From positions 1-64,000 of the forward strand of contig QBYK01000006.1 in the NCBI GenBank assembly GCA_003282865.1: a stretch of DNA of 64,000 bases, given 5' to 3'. Positions 35,982-45,139 of the stretch are shown one piece after another. Within the stretch, counting starts at the first letter, position 1, and each line of letters opens with the position of its first letter. This DNA comes from SAR116 cluster bacterium AG-325-I21. GTDB lineage: Bacteria; Pseudomonadota; Alphaproteobacteria; Puniceispirillales; Puniceispirillaceae. The position numbers and the translations under genes were made by a program. The notes beneath the pieces are model-generated. The model worked only from the letters and a program-made list of their open reading frames with translations, ran no database searches and was not told the origin of the DNA.

Positions 35982-37523
35982 TTGGAGACATGCAATTTCC
36001 TTTTTAAAACCAGAATTCTACTTCAGAGGATCTTAGTTATTTTTTATAGGCTTCTTCCCCATTGCAAACTAACGTTTAAAAAAATTAGCTACTTTATTTT
36101 TGGTTTGGCCCGATGGGCGGAAACTTTTGGGGCTTTTACACACGCAAAACATGGGCCAAGTGATCTCGAATTAAGAACTCATAGAGATAAAGCATTAAAA
36201 AAGGTCTGCCTTCAACAAAATTCTTCCATTGAAAATCATTTTTCATGGTATATCCATCTAGCAATATTTGAACGGTCTCTAAGCCAGGCACTACGCGGCC
36301 AGCATAGATTGAGCCCTGCACCTATTGTTTTCAATTTATCAATACGAGCGTGCAAGGGAACTTTCATTTTCCTTGCTGTAATAGCAGATTTCATCATGCG
36401 TAAAGAAGATAGTTTTGCAATTGCGCGGACGCCAAATTCCAATAGAAGCGCCAGTTATATGATTTATCATCCAAATTATTGTCAATTTGATAAAGAGCAC
36501 CTTGGCCATTTAAGTGGATTTCGGATATTTGCAAACAACGACCCCTCAAGTTTAGAGGGTGTTATTTGCCACACAAAAATTTCAATGTCTTTACAAGACC
36601 TTTTTCAGCTGTTCAGTCTATTTTTTAAGAATCCTATCATTCCCCCCAGTCAAATCCGGAAAGTATTGCTTTTACAAAGGTTTTTAAAGGAACATCTTTT
36701 GTTTCGCGAAGACATTTTAGACAAAATAAAACACATGTTTGTCTATGAAGGCTCTAACCCAACACATAGTACACTCATTGCTTTCGCAAAAGCACGGGGA
36801 ATATCTACGTTCCAATATTATGCCCAACCAGTCATACCTTATGAAATTCTATATCACATCAAAGCTGACTATCTACTAATGACTAAGTTTCCAGACAAAG
36901 AGTCTGAACCTTTCCAAGTAATCGAGGGCCTACCAAATAAACTAGCTTACATCAAACTGAAAAATCCGGGAATAGAACCTACAAAAAACAAAACAATTTC
37001 ATGCGGCATTGTGTTGGATATGTTTGATTTCAATGGAACCAATAAAAGAGAAGAGATCAGAAACGCAATTGAATGCTGCCAAGCAAAAAAAGATCTTCAG
37101 GTTGCCTTAAAATTTCATCCACAAATTTTGAAGAGACCAAGCCATGTTTTGGGGTATCACCTTAAAAAAATTGGATTAACGTCAACAAAAATGGTTTATC
37201 GCGGTAATAAAGATGAGTTTCTTAAAAGTGTCACTGTCATGATTACTAACTCTGAGTCATCGATTATTCAGGATGCACTCTTCCAGGGAATTCCTGTAAT
37301 TTTTTTTAGCGCTTCACCATCAATTTACATAGCGGGGATCTATGAAATATCTCCACGATTACTCCGCATCTGTAAAGATCTGAGCTCATTAAATAAGGCG
37401 ATCCTAGAATTTAGTGACATGAGTTTTAAAAAGAGAATCCAAGGACAAAAGGAATTCTTCGACCACAATGAAAAACAAGACAATGGCTATCCACAACTCG
37501 TTGATATATTATCTGATCTATAG
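35982..37523 (+). CDS. GT-B-like polysaccharide biosynthesis protein, copy 2 (intact)
   Basis: 513 residues, TTG start. I do not recognise a named family. The C-terminal half looks like a Rossmann/GT-B nucleotide-sugar domain: TISCGIVLDMFDFNGTNKR near 325, VALKFHPQILKRPSH near 362, and MITNSESSIIQDALFQGIPVIFF near 410-432. That last block resembles the donor-site motif of polysaccharide GT-B and CDP-glycerol-type transferases. The N-terminal half has LARWAETFGAFTH and a hydrophobic stretch near 130. Paralogue of the frameshifted copy at 33620. It is followed by the PhyH gene after about 150 bases. A glycosyltransferase role is inferred. Confidence 0.65.
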   Translation: METCNFLFKTRILLQRILVIFYRLLPHCKLTFKKISYFIFGLARWAETFGAFTHAKHGPSDLELRTHRDKALKKVCLQQNSSIENHFSWYIHLAIFERSLSQALRGQHRLSPAPIVFNLSIRACKGTFIFLAVIADFIMRKEDSFAIARTPNSNRSASYMIYHPNYCQFDKEHLGHLSGFRIFANNDPSSLEGVICHTKISMSLQDLFQLFSLFFKNPIIPPSQIRKVLLLQRFLKEHLLFREDILDKIKHMFVYEGSNPTHSTLIAFAKARGISTFQYYAQPVIPYEILYHIKADYLLMTKFPDKESEPFQVIEGLPNKLAYIKLKNPGIEPTKNKTISCGIVLDMFDFNGTNKREEIRNAIECCQAKKDLQVALKFHPQILKRPSHVLGYHLKKIGLTSTKMVYRGNKDEFLKSVTVMITNSESSIIQDALFQGIPVIFFSASPSIYIAGIYEISPRLLRICKDLSSLNKAILEFSDMSFKKRIQGQKEFFDHNEKQDNGYPQLVDILSDL

Positions 37524-37671
37524 CTGGGCGACCATTTGTTGGTTAGTATATAAGTCTTTAACAAAACCAAAGAACCGAATAATGGCATTACCACGTATTT
37601 TATCACGACATTGCTATTATAAAATTCTTTCAAATGTTAGCGAGTAATTGAAGAGAATTGGAGAAATTCAC

Positions 37672-38538
37672 ATGCAAAATGAATTACGACACTTAGATCA
37701 TGATGAAATATTACAATCAACTCGTGAGATAGAGGTTCTAGGATATACTAAAGTCGAAAATGTATTATCAGAACAGTTGCTGGAAAACCTGCTGTCGATA
37801 ATTGAAAAGAATAAAACGCTTGGAGCTGGTGCAAAACCGGAATCAGCAGGGGTATCAAAAAATCAAGCGAACGATATGTATGTTTACCATTTGCAATACG
37901 TTGATAAAATATTTTTGGATGTATTGACAGAGTGGAAAGGTGGGCTTGACATACTCCAACATTTCCTGAACGACCCTTACTATAGACAAATTCCAGAGAA
38001 TGAGCCAAACTTTTTGCTCGGCTTTTATAATGCCCGATCCAGCGTTGACTTTTTACCGCTACACATTGACAATTATGTGCCGTCGCTGGGTAATCACCCT
38101 AATGCCATGCAAATTATTTTTTCTTTAAATGGTCAAACAGAGGCTAAAGGTGGAACCTTTGTCGTTCCTGGGTCTCACAGAAGTGGATTACTTCCGGACC
38201 GATCTCTCAATAATATAACAACACCTATAAATTGCAATCCTGGTGACGCTTTAATTTGGGATAGCAGGCTCTGGCATGGCGCCGGTGAAAACAAGACCAA
38301 TGAGGACAGGTGGTCTCTAGTTGCAACGTTTCGTCCATGGTATCTGAAACAAAATTTTGATCCCGTGCGTGGAATGACGAGTCATATGTTTAATAAATTA
38401 TCCGATAGTCAGAAAGCCCTGTTGGGGTTTTTATCAATTCCGCCGCGTGACGAGTACGAGAAAATAGTGTTAAAAGAAGGTTACGACTCCTTATTACCAT
38501 CAATTCAAGAATACAGAGATAAGCCCGCAAATGACTAA
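37672..38538 (+). CDS. Phytanoyl-CoA dioxygenase (PhyH)-family Fe(II)/2-oxoglutarate oxygenase
   Basis: 288 residues from the ATG at 37672 (GGAGAAA seven bases upstream; the track's TTG lies before that site). Jelly-roll oxygenase features are the iron ligands HxD in LPLHIDNYVP near 135 and the distal His in WDSRLWHGAGEN near 200, then an Arg in EDRWSLVATFRPWY for 2-oxoglutarate. GGTFVVPGSHRSG is the family block before it. It hydroxylates a small molecule or sugar. Its stop overlaps the methyltransferase start by eight bases, so hydroxylation then methylation of one substrate is plausible. Confidence 0.85.
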   Translation: MQNELRHLDHDEILQSTREIEVLGYTKVENVLSEQLLENLLSIIEKNKTLGAGAKPESAGVSKNQANDMYVYHLQYVDKIFLDVLTEWKGGLDILQHFLNDPYYRQIPENEPNFLLGFYNARSSVDFLPLHIDNYVPSLGNHPNAMQIIFSLNGQTEAKGGTFVVPGSHRSGLLPDRSLNNITTPINCNPGDALIWDSRLWHGAGENKTNEDRWSLVATFRPWYLKQNFDPVRGMTSHMFNKLSDSQKALLGFLSIPPRDEYEKIVLKEGYDSLLPSIQEYRDKPAND

Positions 38539-39433
38539 TAAATATGAGAAAAAAATTGGTAAATTTGGGGAAGTTTACTCAGTACCGCGTCCCACTGAAG
38601 TGGAACTAGATGCTTTCTATAAAGAAGAATATTATTCGGAAGGTGTTAACTCTACCTATCAGTTGAAGTATACCGATGACGAGTTGGCGCAAAAAAAAAT
38701 AAGAGCCAATATCACAATAAGAAGCATCATGGAAAAACTGGGAGACTTATGTACAAATCCAAAAATGCTAGAGATAGGATGTGGAGAGGGTTTTGTTATT
38801 TCAGCTGGCAGGAAAATGGGGCTTTCCATCAAAGGAGTTGATTTTCAATCAGAGCCAGTAGAAAAATTTAATCCGCATATTGTGGACCATTTCATTCAAT
38901 TTGATCCAAAAGAATTCTTGCGTAACGAAATAAAAGACGGGTGCAAATATGATGCACTGATTTTGCAGAATGTGTTAGAACATGTGATCGACCCGGGGGC
39001 TCTGTTATTACAACTCAAGCAGATGTTAAGTAGTAATGGCGTCTTATTAGTCCAGGTTCCTAATGATTATAGCAAGTTCCAAGAATATGCGAAAAGCAGA
39101 GGCAAATTAAAACATGAAACGTGGTTTCGGCCGCCAGAACACTTGAACTACTGGAATTCGGAGAACATCCGACCATATGTCGAGTCCCTTGGCTACAAAA
39201 TAATTGATCAGTTCTCAGACTTTCCGATTGAGATGTACTACTGGGGGAATGAAACAAATTACAATCTTGATCCAACAAGATTAGGCCCCCATGCACACAT
39301 CGGTCGAGTAGAACTCGATCTTTACTTCGCTCAAGCTGGTGAAGAAGCATATTTGGGTCTGTACAGAGCATTTTCTCGCGTAAGTATGGGAAGGAACTTA
39401 ATTTTGCTCTTGCAAGATCAAAACAGTCGTTGA
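38531..39433 (+). CDS. Class I SAM-dependent methyltransferase
   Basis: 300 residues. Short N-terminal extension with FYKEEYYSEG (seen in polysaccharide-cluster methyltransferases), then motif I MLEIGCGEGFVISA near 77, IKGVDFQSEP, YDALILQNVLEHVIDPGALL (motif IV region near 140), and VLLVQVPNDYS. WFRPPEHLNYWNSENI near 200 is typical of sugar or glycan methyltransferases. It overlaps the PhyH gene by eight bases (ATGACTAA), so it is translationally coupled. The likely acceptor is a hydroxyl on an O-antigen sugar or its precursor. Confidence 0.87.
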   Translation: MTNKYEKKIGKFGEVYSVPRPTEVELDAFYKEEYYSEGVNSTYQLKYTDDELAQKKIRANITIRSIMEKLGDLCTNPKMLEIGCGEGFVISAGRKMGLSIKGVDFQSEPVEKFNPHIVDHFIQFDPKEFLRNEIKDGCKYDALILQNVLEHVIDPGALLLQLKQMLSSNGVLLVQVPNDYSKFQEYAKSRGKLKHETWFRPPEHLNYWNSENIRPYVESLGYKIIDQFSDFPIEMYYWGNETNYNLDPTRLGPHAHIGRVELDLYFAQAGEEAYLGLYRAFSRVSMGRNLILLLQDQNSR

Positions 39434-39578
39434 AACAAATATTTTAAACGCTTTGACATTATCATTTCTGGTTTGAACACACAGCGTTTTTGTATGGGCT
39501 AAATATCGCATTTTAGATCTTTTTGTTTGCTACAAAATTAATGCGGCTAAATTCATACCAAAATGACACGCCGAAACG

Positions 39579-40817
39579 TCAGCGTTTTAAGAGATACCCA
39601 CCAGCCAAAAAAATACCAACAGCGCTCCAAGTAAATACATTCACAAACTGGCCAAAAAAATCACCCGAAGAGAGCAGTGGGAAAAATAAAAAGATTGGCC
39701 CAACAAAAGCAATGGCCGCAAACACCCCATTGACACCGCTTTTTTTGTTAGCTCGGCACGCAATGATGATGGAAACAATCATCACTGAACCAAATATTGC
39801 ACCTAAAAGTCCAGTTTCAACGAGTAGCTGTATAACGTAATTATGAGAATGATTATCACATGCCCTGCCAACATAATCAGTAAAAAGTTCTTTGCAAAAC
39901 TGCCGGAATCCATCGGGTCCAATGCCAATAATTGGGTTATCGAGAAAGATGGTTTTACTCGCGGTGAAAATTCCAGTGTAAACGGTGCCCGACTGACCAG
40001 GAAGAGAGCTAAAGAAGTTAACGACATATGAATTGAACATAGTTGTGTTAAACGCGAGAATAGTGCCAAACGTGGTTAGCCCCAATCCGAGGAAGACAAA
40101 GAATCTACTCCAGATTGGCTTAACAAATACCACCGCAGTTAAGCCGGCTAAGACCCGATTAAGAAAGTTTACGCGCTCGCCAGTCATAATTGAAACAATA
40201 ATGGATCCCAGAGCAGCAAATCCCGCTAACCAACCTAATTTGCTTCGCACGCTCAGTGCAGAACCTATTAAAAAAAGGTATGCTGGCATCGCCGCTCTAG
40301 TTAAATAAGATCCCGGCATCTCATCACCGTAGGGCCAATGAAGCCTTGAACCTCTTTGCCCGTGATAAAAAAGCTCGGCTAATAAGATACCACACATTAA
40401 AAAAAGACCCGCCAAGGTTGTAAAAAGCATCGCATGAAATAAAATTCGAGAATTTCCGAGCCAAAATACAGTGGCCATCGCAAAAAGAGGAAATCGAAAC
40501 CAAATAAATGCTTCTGATGCGGAATGAATTGGAGCCTCAGACATAAGGCCTGAAATAATGCAGCATAGCCAAAATATTCCGCAACTTCTTACCCACCAGA
40601 TTTTAGTCCAGCAAAAATCTTTATCGCGAAAGCATTTAAATACAAACATTAGGCCACACACTGTTAACCAAATGTCAGCGGGAGTTCTCTCCCAAAGCAT
40701 GATAAAAGGGCCTAAGAGCCAAAAAATAATAGTAACTTGCTCCCAAAGTGGTTTCGGACTCAAGTGACCTTTTAGCTCCGAGAGTTTTTGGATAATCCAA
40801 ATGAACAGAGATTTCAT
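39579..40817 (-). CDS. O-antigen ligase (WaaL)-like membrane protein
   Basis: 412 residues with about 11-12 membrane helices. There is a large periplasmic loop late in the protein containing NPIIGIGPDGFRQF and ACDNHSHNYVIQLLVETG near 310-350, the Wzy_C/O-antigen ligase signature with the conserved His. ATG preceded by GAGG. It would join undecaprenyl-linked O-antigen to lipid A-core on the periplasmic face. Assigned ligase rather than polymerase because of the GxGxxGF and HSHN block; the other membrane protein at 52133 lacks the HSHN part. Last gene of the minus-strand run. Confidence 0.8.
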   Translation of the reverse strand: MKSLFIWIIQKLSELKGHLSPKPLWEQVTIIFWLLGPFIMLWERTPADIWLTVCGLMFVFKCFRDKDFCWTKIWWVRSCGIFWLCCIISGLMSEAPIHSASEAFIWFRFPLFAMATVFWLGNSRILFHAMLFTTLAGLFLMCGILLAELFYHGQRGSRLHWPYGDEMPGSYLTRAAMPAYLFLIGSALSVRSKLGWLAGFAALGSIIVSIMTGERVNFLNRVLAGLTAVVFVKPIWSRFFVFLGLGLTTFGTILAFNTTMFNSYVVNFFSSLPGQSGTVYTGIFTASKTIFLDNPIIGIGPDGFRQFCKELFTDYVGRACDNHSHNYVIQLLVETGLLGAIFGSVMIVSIIIACRANKKSGVNGVFAAIAFVGPIFLFFPLLSSGDFFGQFVNVFTWSAVGIFLAGGYLLKR

Positions 40818-40893
40818 GTCATAACCTCAATCCACTAACGAGAAACAGAGCTTTATCAATCATGTGGTAAACCATCATATGACGGGGGAGCAG

Positions 40894-42045
40894 CTATTCA
40901 GCTATCATAGAATGATAGATGCTCATATGTTTTTCAACCACCGACAAAACATCAAAATTTTTCTCTGCAAACACCCTTGCTTGTTTTGACATCGACTCTC
41001 TTAGACCCGCATCCGCAATTAGCATTTGAATGGCGTCAGACAACTCGTGAGGCGATTGAACAGGTACCAGAAGCCCCGTTTTTCCATTAACAACCGCGTC
41101 GCGGCAGCCAGGATGGTCAGTGGTAATAATTGGTAAACCGCTTGCAGCAGCTTCACAAAGCACTTTTGGTAGTCCCTCTCCATAAAAAGAAGGGTACACA
41201 AAAATTGAACCCTCTTTAAGGACTTCAGCCATGGAATCACAAAATCCATAATAGTTAAGAACACCAGATGTTTGCCAACAATCAAGCTCATTTTTAGTAA
41301 TGCTGTTCTGCCGACTATCATCAAACTCTCCGTATAGGTCAAAACAAACTTTGTTTTGACAGAGGTGCGAGGTTTCACGAAAAATCTTAATTGCCTCGAC
41401 AAAATCTCTAATACCCTTTTGCACAATTAGTCGGCTCGCCATCACAATGCGAATTTCAAAGGACTTAGTTTTTACACGATGTTTTTTTATTTCAAACTCT
41501 TTTAAATTGACACCAGAACCTAAAATAAGGTTGCACTGCTTTTTGCTTATATTTCTAATTTGAAGCATTCGTTCCCTGTCACTATTATTTTGGAAAATAA
41601 AAGCAGATTTATTTTTCCGTGTTGACAAAAAAAACAGAACATTAAAGAACATCGTTCTAATATTAGACACCCGATTGTCTGTTGCATTAGCTGACCCAAA
41701 GCCAGAAATAGAAAAGATGAGGTGAGGCACTCTCAAAATCTTTGAAGCAGCCCCCCCAATAATTATTCCCTCGGGAGATATTAAATGAACAACATGAGGC
41801 TCAATAGCCCAAATCAGCCTAATTATACTTAGAAGATTTGATAAATTTTTATTTATTGACCAAGAGGCATATCTACTGGGTAGATAATGAAATTTTATTT
41901 TATTCTGATTATTATTCAATTTCATTTTTAGGCCGCGTCCACAAACATGTACCTCGTGGCCAGCTGCGGCCACCTGCTCCACGACCTCTGTGCGATGAGA
42001 AAAAAGAAAACCTAAGTCGTTCACGATATACAGGAATTTGGCCAT
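40894..42045 (-). CDS. GT4-family glycosyltransferase
   Basis: 383 residues from ATG 42045, five to six bases after GAGAG; the track's TTG is rejected. GT-B fold: N-terminal AKFLYIVNDLGFLFSHRTEVVEQ, donor-domain RIVMASRLIVQKGIRDFVEA near 205, then SIFVYPSFYGEGLPKVLCEAAASGLPIITTDHPGCRDAV near 300-338 with the EX7E donor motif. Adds a sugar to lipid-linked O-antigen at the cytoplasmic face. It lies eight bases after the FemAB-like gene. Confidence 0.9.
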   Translation of the reverse strand: MAKFLYIVNDLGFLFSHRTEVVEQVAAAGHEVHVCGRGLKMKLNNNQNKIKFHYLPSRYASWSINKNLSNLLSIIRLIWAIEPHVVHLISPEGIIIGGAASKILRVPHLIFSISGFGSANATDNRVSNIRTMFFNVLFFLSTRKNKSAFIFQNNSDRERMLQIRNISKKQCNLILGSGVNLKEFEIKKHRVKTKSFEIRIVMASRLIVQKGIRDFVEAIKIFRETSHLCQNKVCFDLYGEFDDSRQNSITKNELDCWQTSGVLNYYGFCDSMAEVLKEGSIFVYPSFYGEGLPKVLCEAAASGLPIITTDHPGCRDAVVNGKTGLLVPVQSPHELSDAIQMLIADAGLRESMSKQARVFAEKNFDVLSVVEKHMSIYHSMIAE

Positions 42046-42053
42046 AAATTCTC

Positions 42054-43061
42054 TCAAATAGTCGATTTGATTTGAAGAACTGGCTTGAGATTTCCACCAA
42101 ATCCTGCCTTGAACTTTGATATATTTTCATCTTTGTCAGACACATTCAATGTGCCAAATGACTTTGGGAAAACTTCGCCTAAAATAAAATTTCTAAAACC
42201 TTTGTCTTTAGCGTATTGAATCGCCGACCACAAAGCACTGTGCATAACTGGATTTTCAAATTTTTCTCGCCTCGATGCGGACGACATATAATAAACTGAT
42301 GAGTCGTCACAAATGAAAAAGCTGCAAGAAATTAAATCATCCCTTTGCCCAGTTAACACCATAAAGGCTTTTCCCTCACGGACCATTTTCAATCTAAGAA
42401 GCCACGATTCTTTGGAACGCGTAGCGCGCCCAGATACCATTTCATGCAGTTTCTGAAATGCCTCGGATTCTTTCTCAGTAATATTATCTCTATCAAAGAC
42501 GGATATGTTAAAATTACGCTGCCCCCAACTTATGCACGGCTTAAAACTTTTGCGAATGTTATTTCTTATGAAGGACTCGCTTTTGCGTAGATCGACAAAA
42601 GAGGTAATTTCAGTTTTTGCAATTGCAGCCTTTTTGAATAAAAAATTTGTAACGAAATTACAATTGCCATCTATTAAAAAATCAGTGAACCAAAATGCAG
42701 ATTTGCCAGATGATAACAAAGATCCAACATGTTTTTTGACAATTGATTTTAATGCTTTAGCACCCTCAAATTCATCAAGATGTTGATTCACAATTACAGT
42801 AGCGCCAACTTCCCCAAAGCTCAAAATTTTTCCATCTTTTTTGTGAACAATTTCTGTCAATAACAACGCTACCATAGGCGCATCCGAGTGCATCCATAAG
42901 CAACTGTGGTCTTTTATCAAGGATCCTTTCTCTTTATAGCTTTGAGTTAAGTAGTCAAAAAAATATCCATGTACAAAAGGCCACGTAAAGCTACAATTTT
43001 TCACCATTTCCGATAAAGTATGTTGAAAATTTATATTTTCTGGAGTTATTGTTTTCGTCAT
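42054..43061 (-). CDS. FemAB-like GNAT acyltransferase
   Basis: 335 residues, ATG. The C-terminal two thirds resemble GNAT/FemAB-type N-acyltransferases: SFIRNNIRKSFKPCISWG near 158, LHEMVSGRATRSKESW near 205, FMVLTGQRDDLISCSFFICDDSSVYYMSSASR near 235-265, and HSALWSAIQYAKDKGFRNFILGEV near 278. Such proteins acylate amino sugars in polysaccharide loci or add amino acids to precursors. Between the DegT aminotransferase and a glycosyltransferase, acylation of an amino sugar is the likely job. The acyl donor is unknown. Confidence 0.72.
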   Translation of the reverse strand: MTKTITPENINFQHTLSEMVKNCSFTWPFVHGYFFDYLTQSYKEKGSLIKDHSCLWMHSDAPMVALLLTEIVHKKDGKILSFGEVGATVIVNQHLDEFEGAKALKSIVKKHVGSLLSSGKSAFWFTDFLIDGNCNFVTNFLFKKAAIAKTEITSFVDLRKSESFIRNNIRKSFKPCISWGQRNFNISVFDRDNITEKESEAFQKLHEMVSGRATRSKESWLLRLKMVREGKAFMVLTGQRDDLISCSFFICDDSSVYYMSSASRREKFENPVMHSALWSAIQYAKDKGFRNFILGEVFPKSFGTLNVSDKDENISKFKAGFGGNLKPVLQIKSTI

Positions 43062-43251
43062 CTGAAATTTTTAACCTCGAATATATTTTTCTTGCAGTTC
43101 AAGAGGGAATTAACAAGAATATTACCTCCCAATGACACTTGTTGAAATTGCAACCGTGTTCGCGGAAATTCAATTACCTTAGCTGTTCTGAACAACACAA
43201 TCGTTTACCGATAATGTTAAACAATGACTGTTTTACGAATTTATCAATATA

Positions 43252-44400
43252 TTAAAATACTGCTCTTTTCAGTGAAGTGCAGATTTTGTTCTGTTGATCA
43301 AGTGATAAATAGGGCGTGATGCTCAAAGACAAAACTTCCCTTCCAAACTTAGTTGCGATAGGACAAGTGTTGTCATCCCAGCCCAAGGTATGCCGATAAA
43401 ATGATAAATCTGTGACACTGGGATAATGTATCCCAACACCCACACCCATATTTGTGAGCTCATCCAAGAGTTCATCACGGCTTTTACATTTTGAGTTCCC
43501 AGAAAACCTGATATAGAACAAGTGGTAGGCATGCGTTTGGTTTTCCTTTGTCTCAGGAGGTAAGATAATATCTAAACCCTTCAAATCTGTTTTGTACTTT
43601 TCCCACACCTCCTGCCTTTTCCTCCAATTAATATCAATTTTTTTGAGTTGCTCTATTCCTAATGCAGCTTGGATATCCATCATGTTATATTTGAAACCAG
43701 CAAATTCTACGTCATATTGGGCGTAACCTTTTGAAGTAAATCTCTTCCAAGCGTCCTTTGACATGCCATGTAAGGAAGCTTTTGTTATGAAATTCGCAAT
43801 ATCTTCATTATTAGTCGTAATCATACCCCCCTCACCAGTTGACAGATTTTTTGTCGAGTAAAAACTGTGACAACCCACATCACCAAAGGTTCCTGCCTTA
43901 CGCCCATCAATTTCAGACTCAATTGCGTGCGCGCAATCCTCCACCACTGCCAATTTGTATTTTCGCGCAATTTTCATCAGCCAAATCATATCACACGGTA
44001 AGCCTGCAAAATGCACAGGCATAATACATTTTGTTTTTGACGTGATTGCAGCTTCAATCGCGAGCAAATTCATATTTCCTGTTCCCGGGTCAATGTCAAC
44101 AAGCACCGGGGTTGCACCACAGTGAATAATGCTATTGATTGTTGCGCAGAAGGTCATTGGAGTCGTAATCACCTCGTCACCTGGGCCAACACCCAAAGCA
44201 AGAAGGCTTAGATGTAATGCTGCTGTGCATGAGTTGACAGCTCTCGCAAATTTTACTCCTTTATATTCGGTAAATGCGTCCTCAAATTCTTTCACCTTGG
44301 GCCCTGTTCCGAGCCATCCATTTTGAAAGCACTGAACCACGGAAGATATCTCGTTGCTGCTATAGTGGGGTTTCCCATACGTGATAAACTCGTCACCCAT
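43252..44400 (-). CDS. DegT/DnrJ/EryC1 sugar aminotransferase
   Basis: 382 residues from ATG 44400 (GGTGGTGAA upstream), starting MGDEFITYGKPHYSSNEI as in family members. GDEVITTPMTFCATINSI near 78, VVEDCAHAIES (PLP-pyridine Asp), internal aldimine Lys in HSFYSTKNLSTGEGG near 185, and EFAGFKYNMMDIQAALG. It transfers an amino group to a keto-sugar nucleotide. It starts one base after the SpsF-like stop, so it is the last gene of the neuB-aminotransferase-spsF-degT block. With RmlA/RmlB nearby a 4-amino-4,6-dideoxy sugar is possible; a PseC-like role is the alternative. Confidence 0.9.
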   Translation of the reverse strand: MGDEFITYGKPHYSSNEISSVVQCFQNGWLGTGPKVKEFEDAFTEYKGVKFARAVNSCTAALHLSLLALGVGPGDEVITTPMTFCATINSIIHCGATPVLVDIDPGTGNMNLLAIEAAITSKTKCIMPVHFAGLPCDMIWLMKIARKYKLAVVEDCAHAIESEIDGRKAGTFGDVGCHSFYSTKNLSTGEGGMITTNNEDIANFITKASLHGMSKDAWKRFTSKGYAQYDVEFAGFKYNMMDIQAALGIEQLKKIDINWRKRQEVWEKYKTDLKGLDIILPPETKENQTHAYHLFYIRFSGNSKCKSRDELLDELTNMGVGVGIHYPSVTDLSFYRHTLGWDDNTCPIATKFGREVLSLSITPYLSLDQQNKICTSLKRAVF

Positions 44401-44401
44401 T

Positions 44402-45139
44402 TCACCACCCTGCCCCGAATTTAAATTTGCTGTTAAATGCTCTGATTTCAGGGTTTTTGGATAAAAATTCAACTACCTGGTCAACGGTCCCCAAAATATT
44501 ATTTCGTTCAATATGTTCAAAAATATGTTTAATAACATATAAGTCCTCAATGTGATCAAGCGTAAATCGATATCCTGAGGCATCTTCTGTCCTATCCAAC
44601 TGCACGCTAGAAAAATCTTGACGCTGCCAAAATTGATGAGTCACATGCTCCAACTCTTTTAATGAAAGTTGCATTTGGTGAGCGCGCTTAAGAGAGGCAA
44701 GCGTGAAAACCTCAACATCAGATCCATCAGGCCAATGTGATTTTTCAGGGGGCACTGTGTTCGCAGCATAATCAACTTTTGATTTGTCAAACAAATCGAT
44801 GCAGTCATCTATTACTGCGGGATCAATTAATGGGCAATCAGCAGTTATCCTCACTATTGTTTTGGCATCAACTGATTCAGCTGCTTCAAGATATCTTGCT
44901 AGAACGTTGGTTTCACTCCCACGAATAAACTCAAAGTGTTTATCATGGCAAAATGTGGCTAACGCATCATTTCCTGAGGTATCAGGGATAGCAACTAAAA
45001 CTGTATCAATTTTCTTTGAAAGTTTCGCACGCGAAACAACGTGTTCTAAAATTGTTCTACCACAAACTGATTTCAAAACCTTATTAGGCAGACGGCTAGA
45101 CGTCAAGCGCGCTTGGACTATACCAACTACAGACCTCAC
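44402..45139 (-). CDS. SpsF/NeuA-like cytidylyltransferase
   Basis: 245 residues, GTG start that overlaps the upstream aminotransferase stop (GTGA), with GGGAGG before it. SpsF/CMP-KDO synthetase-like fold: GIVQARLTSSRLPNKVLKSV (residues 6-25), ETNVLARYLEAAE near 76, IVRITADCPLIDPAVID near 92. Such enzymes activate a sugar acid as a CMP-nucleotide. Its coupling with a NeuB-like synthase argues it activates the product of that synthase. SpsF proteins are longer-diverged than true NeuA, so substrate is open. Confidence 0.88.
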   Translation of the reverse strand: MRSVVGIVQARLTSSRLPNKVLKSVCGRTILEHVVSRAKLSKKIDTVLVAIPDTSGNDALATFCHDKHFEFIRGSETNVLARYLEAAESVDAKTIVRITADCPLIDPAVIDDCIDLFDKSKVDYAANTVPPEKSHWPDGSDVEVFTLASLKRAHQMQLSLKELEHVTHQFWQRQDFSSVQLDRTEDASGYRFTLDHIEDLYVIKHIFEHIERNNILGTVDQVVEFLSKNPEIRAFNSKFKFGAGW

